A stretch of 8,102 bases of DNA from an uncultured Alphaproteobacteria bacterium. GTDB taxonomy: Bacteria; Pseudomonadota; Alphaproteobacteria; UBA7887. The notes under the pieces are model-generated. The model searched no databases and had not been told where the DNA came from. It saw nothing but the letters and a program-made list of their open reading frames with translations. The stretch is taken from positions 1 through 8,102 of the forward strand of contig CAJWOI010000110.1 of assembly GCA_913044255.1 (NCBI GenBank). The letters are read 5' to 3'. The position numbers were made by a program, and so were the translations under genes. Below, piece after piece: positions 6,780 through 8,102 of the stretch (position 1 is the stretch's first letter; the number at the start of each line of letters is the position of its first letter).

Positions 6780-6789
6780 GGACGAACTA

Positions 6790-7245
6790 ATGAAGGAGAA
6801 CAAGCCGCGGCAACGCGCTGATTACCAATACTTCGACCAGGTAGACACTCGCTGGAATGACAACGATATCTACGGCCATATGAATAATGTTGTGTACTAC
6901 GAAATGTTTGATTCGGTCATAAACCGCTACCTAATTACGGAAGGATGTCTAAATATTTCGAATGGACCAACAGCCGGCATCATACCGGAGACTCGGTGTC
7001 GGTATCACAAGCCACTTCGGTTTCCAGATAGACTAGACGTAGGACTCAGGGTCACTCGGCTAGGAAAGTCCAGCGTCGTTTACGACAGCTCGATTTTCCG
7101 AATCCAAGACAATGATGCCGCAGCTGAATGCTACTTCGTCCACGTCTTCGTCGACCGTAAACAGCAGGATCGTCCGGTACCTATTCCTGATAGCGTAAGA
7201 ATTGCATTAGCAAAAATTGATATCAACCAGAGCCCGCCTGATTAG
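6790..7245 (+). CDS. Acyl-CoA thioesterase, hotdog fold (4HBT family)
   Basis: This 151-residue protein belongs to the 4-hydroxybenzoyl-CoA thioesterase-like hotdog family, which hydrolyses acyl-CoA or other acyl thioesters in the cytoplasm, usually as a dimer or tetramer. The signature RWNDNDIYGHMNNVVYYEMF spans 21-40. D26 corresponds to the catalytic Asp (D17) of the Pseudomonas 4-hydroxybenzoyl-CoA thioesterase, and the following G29-H30-M31-N32-N33 is the usual active-site turn. The length is normal for a single-domain member. A good ribosome binding site AAGGA lies 7 bases before the ATG, and only 10 bases separate it from the alpha/beta hydrolase stop, so it is the third gene of the metY operon. 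It ends 35 bases from the convergent rpmE gene, with no clear terminator hairpin between them. Confidence 0.92.
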   Translation: MKENKPRQRADYQYFDQVDTRWNDNDIYGHMNNVVYYEMFDSVINRYLITEGCLNISNGPTAGIIPETRCRYHKPLRFPDRLDVGLRVTRLGKSSVVYDSSIFRIQDNDAAAECYFVHVFVDRKQQDRPVPIPDSVRIALAKIDINQSPPD

Positions 7246-7280
7246 TTTCAAGGGCACTCAAAAATGGATGCGAACGAAAA

Positions 7281-7508
7281 TTATTCGACGAGACCGAATC
7301 CTTTAAATCGCTTCTTGAAACGGGCGACCTGTCCGCCCGAGTCAACCAGATGCGTACTGCCACCCGTCCAAGCTGGGTGTGTCAACGGGTCGACGTCTAG
7401 CTTCAAAGTATCGCCCTCTTTCCCCCAGGTCGAGCGTGTCTTGTATTCGGTACCATCTGTCATGATAACCGCTATTTCATGGTAATCTGGATGAATTTCT
7501 TTTTTCAT
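7281..7508 (-). CDS. rpmE: 50S ribosomal protein L31 (zinc-independent form)
   Basis: This 75-residue protein is bacterial ribosomal protein L31, which bridges the two ribosomal subunits. The opening MKKEIHPDYHEI, TDGTEY (17-22), RSTWGKEGDTL (25-35) and DPLTHPAWTGGS (40-51) are diagnostic. It has no cysteine at all, so it is the form lacking the CxxC zinc site, as is usual in Alphaproteobacteria. I start at ATG 7508 because homologues begin there, and because the likely promoter at 7535-7563 would place transcription initiation almost on top of the alternative GTG at 7532. The leader is then only about 20 bases, with a weak GGG as ribosome binding site. It converges on the thioesterase gene and is divergent from the proline iminopeptidase gene. 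Confidence 0.97.
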   Translation of the reverse strand: MKKEIHPDYHEIAVIMTDGTEYKTRSTWGKEGDTLKLDVDPLTHPAWTGGSTHLVDSGGQVARFKKRFKGFGLVE

Positions 7509-7534
7509 GTCCAACAACCCAATTGATGACACGT

Positions 7535-7563
7535 TATATAGCTGAGACTATCGACCACCTCAA
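7535..7563 (-). promoter_or_regulatory. Candidate sigma-70 type promoter of rpmE
   Basis: On the minus strand, TTGAGG (7558-7563) and TATATA (7535-7540) are separated by exactly 17 bases, a close match to the housekeeping consensus. The predicted transcript would start around 7527-7530, about 20 bases before the L31 ATG. This spacing is what supports the ATG rather than the upstream GTG as the L31 start. Confidence 0.55.
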
Positions 7564-7597
7564 GTCCCAGGGTATACCAACATAAGGTGAATACTAA

Positions 7598-8102
7598 TTG
7601 ATACCTTCCGATACACTATCCTTATTTCCGAGTCTCAGTCCATACGATAGTCGCAAACTCGCTGTCGGAGATGGCCATGTGCTATATTTGGAACAATACG
7701 GAAACCCAGACGGAGCCCCTGCCGTATTTCTGCACGGTGGCCCGGGTAGTGGCTGTCAAAGTGAACAAGCGAGACTATTTAACCCAAAGCAGCATCGAAT
7801 AATCCTCTTCGACCAACGTGGCGCAGGCCGCAGCCAACCAAAACGTGAATTAACGAACAATACAATCCTCCACCTCATAGCCGATATGGAGTCTATCCGC
7901 CAGTGTTTGGCGGTTGAACAGTGGCTTTTGGTCGGTGGATCATGGGGATCGACGCTCGCAATAGCATACGCGGAAACCCATCCGCAACGAGTTCTTGGGA
8001 TCGTGTTGAGAGCGGTGTTCCTAGGGACGCGCGAGGAGGTAATATGGGCTTTTGAAACTGCGGCCAAAATTTTTTATCCCGAGCTATGGCAGCGTTTTAT
8101 TT
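7598..8102 (+). CDS. pip: Proline iminopeptidase (partial, C-terminus cut by window edge)
   Basis: This is the N-terminal 168 residues of a family S33 proline iminopeptidase (about 310-320 residues when complete), an alpha/beta-hydrolase that removes N-terminal proline from peptides in the cytoplasm. Diagnostic segments are HGGPGSG (46-52), the oxyanion-hole and family signature; LFDQRGAGRS (70-79), whose family form is LFDQRGCGRS; and GGSWGST (113-119) with nucleophile S115. The catalytic Asp and His lie beyond the edge. The frame has a stop codon immediately before TTG 7598. That TTG is preceded by AAGGTG (7584-7589) at 8 bases, and the N-terminus LFPSLSPYD fits the family, so TTG is the start. 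It is transcribed divergently from rpmE, with about 90 bases between them. I see no convincing promoter for it. Confidence 0.94.
   Translation, partial: MIPSDTLSLFPSLSPYDSRKLAVGDGHVLYLEQYGNPDGAPAVFLHGGPGSGCQSEQARLFNPKQHRIILFDQRGAGRSQPKRELTNNTILHLIADMESIRQCLAVEQWLLVGGSWGSTLAIAYAETHPQRVLGIVLRAVFLGTREEVIWAFETAAKIFYPELWQRFI

Noticed and set aside
7246..7280. Bidirectional terminator between the thioesterase and rpmE
   Set aside because: Only a 4-base CGAA/TTCG pairing is present near 7274-7290, with no GC-rich stem or T-tract.
7509..7532. GTG at 7532 as the L31 start
   Set aside because: L31 proteins begin with MKKEIHP-like sequence, and the likely promoter would start transcription almost at this GTG.
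7756..8067. 103-codon open frame on the minus strand at the right end
   Set aside because: It lies opposite the proline iminopeptidase frame, whose motifs HGGPG and GGSWGST are unmistakable.

Overview
The window looks like a piece of an alphaproteobacterial chromosome, probably from a marine or other free-living lineage of moderate GC. The evidence is a DUF1192-type small protein (a family I know almost only from Alphaproteobacteria), an L31 ribosomal protein without the zinc-binding cysteines, a PIG3-type quinone oxidoreductase, and a long-form MetY. There is no integrase, transposase, rRNA, tRNA or CRISPR array that I can see.

Layout. Positions 1-1585 hold a minus-strand pair: an MBL-fold hydrolase (TTG start) followed by a quinone oxidoreductase that overlaps it by 10 bases and runs off the left edge. 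A 504-base AT-rich gap (1586-2089) contains two back-to-back perfect inverted repeats. Next, on the plus strand, come two tightly linked AT-rich genes: an HD-domain phosphohydrolase with a C-terminal GAF domain (2090-3427), and a smaller protein (3437-4231) that reads as a diverged paralogue of the HD region with every recognisable metal-ligand position replaced. After a 165-base gap there is a DUF1192 protein (4397-4588). A probable plus-strand operon follows: metY (4677-5972), an alpha/beta hydrolase (5976-6779) and a hotdog-fold acyl-CoA thioesterase (6790-7245). It converges on rpmE (ribosomal protein L31, minus strand, 7281-7508). Divergent from rpmE, a proline iminopeptidase starts at a TTG (7598) and runs off the right edge.

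How the genes fit together. metY would make homocysteine from O-acetylhomoserine and sulfide, and two cytoplasmic esterase or thioesterase-type enzymes share its transcript. The two HD genes look like an enzyme and pseudoenzyme pair with a sensory GAF domain, probably a small signalling module acting on a nucleotide or cyclic nucleotide. Its substrate cannot be told from sequence. It differs in base composition from the housekeeping genes on both sides and may be a later insertion.

The most interesting item is the HD-GAF plus degenerate-HD pair, with the tandem palindromes just upstream. I recognise the folds, but not a described system made of this pair.
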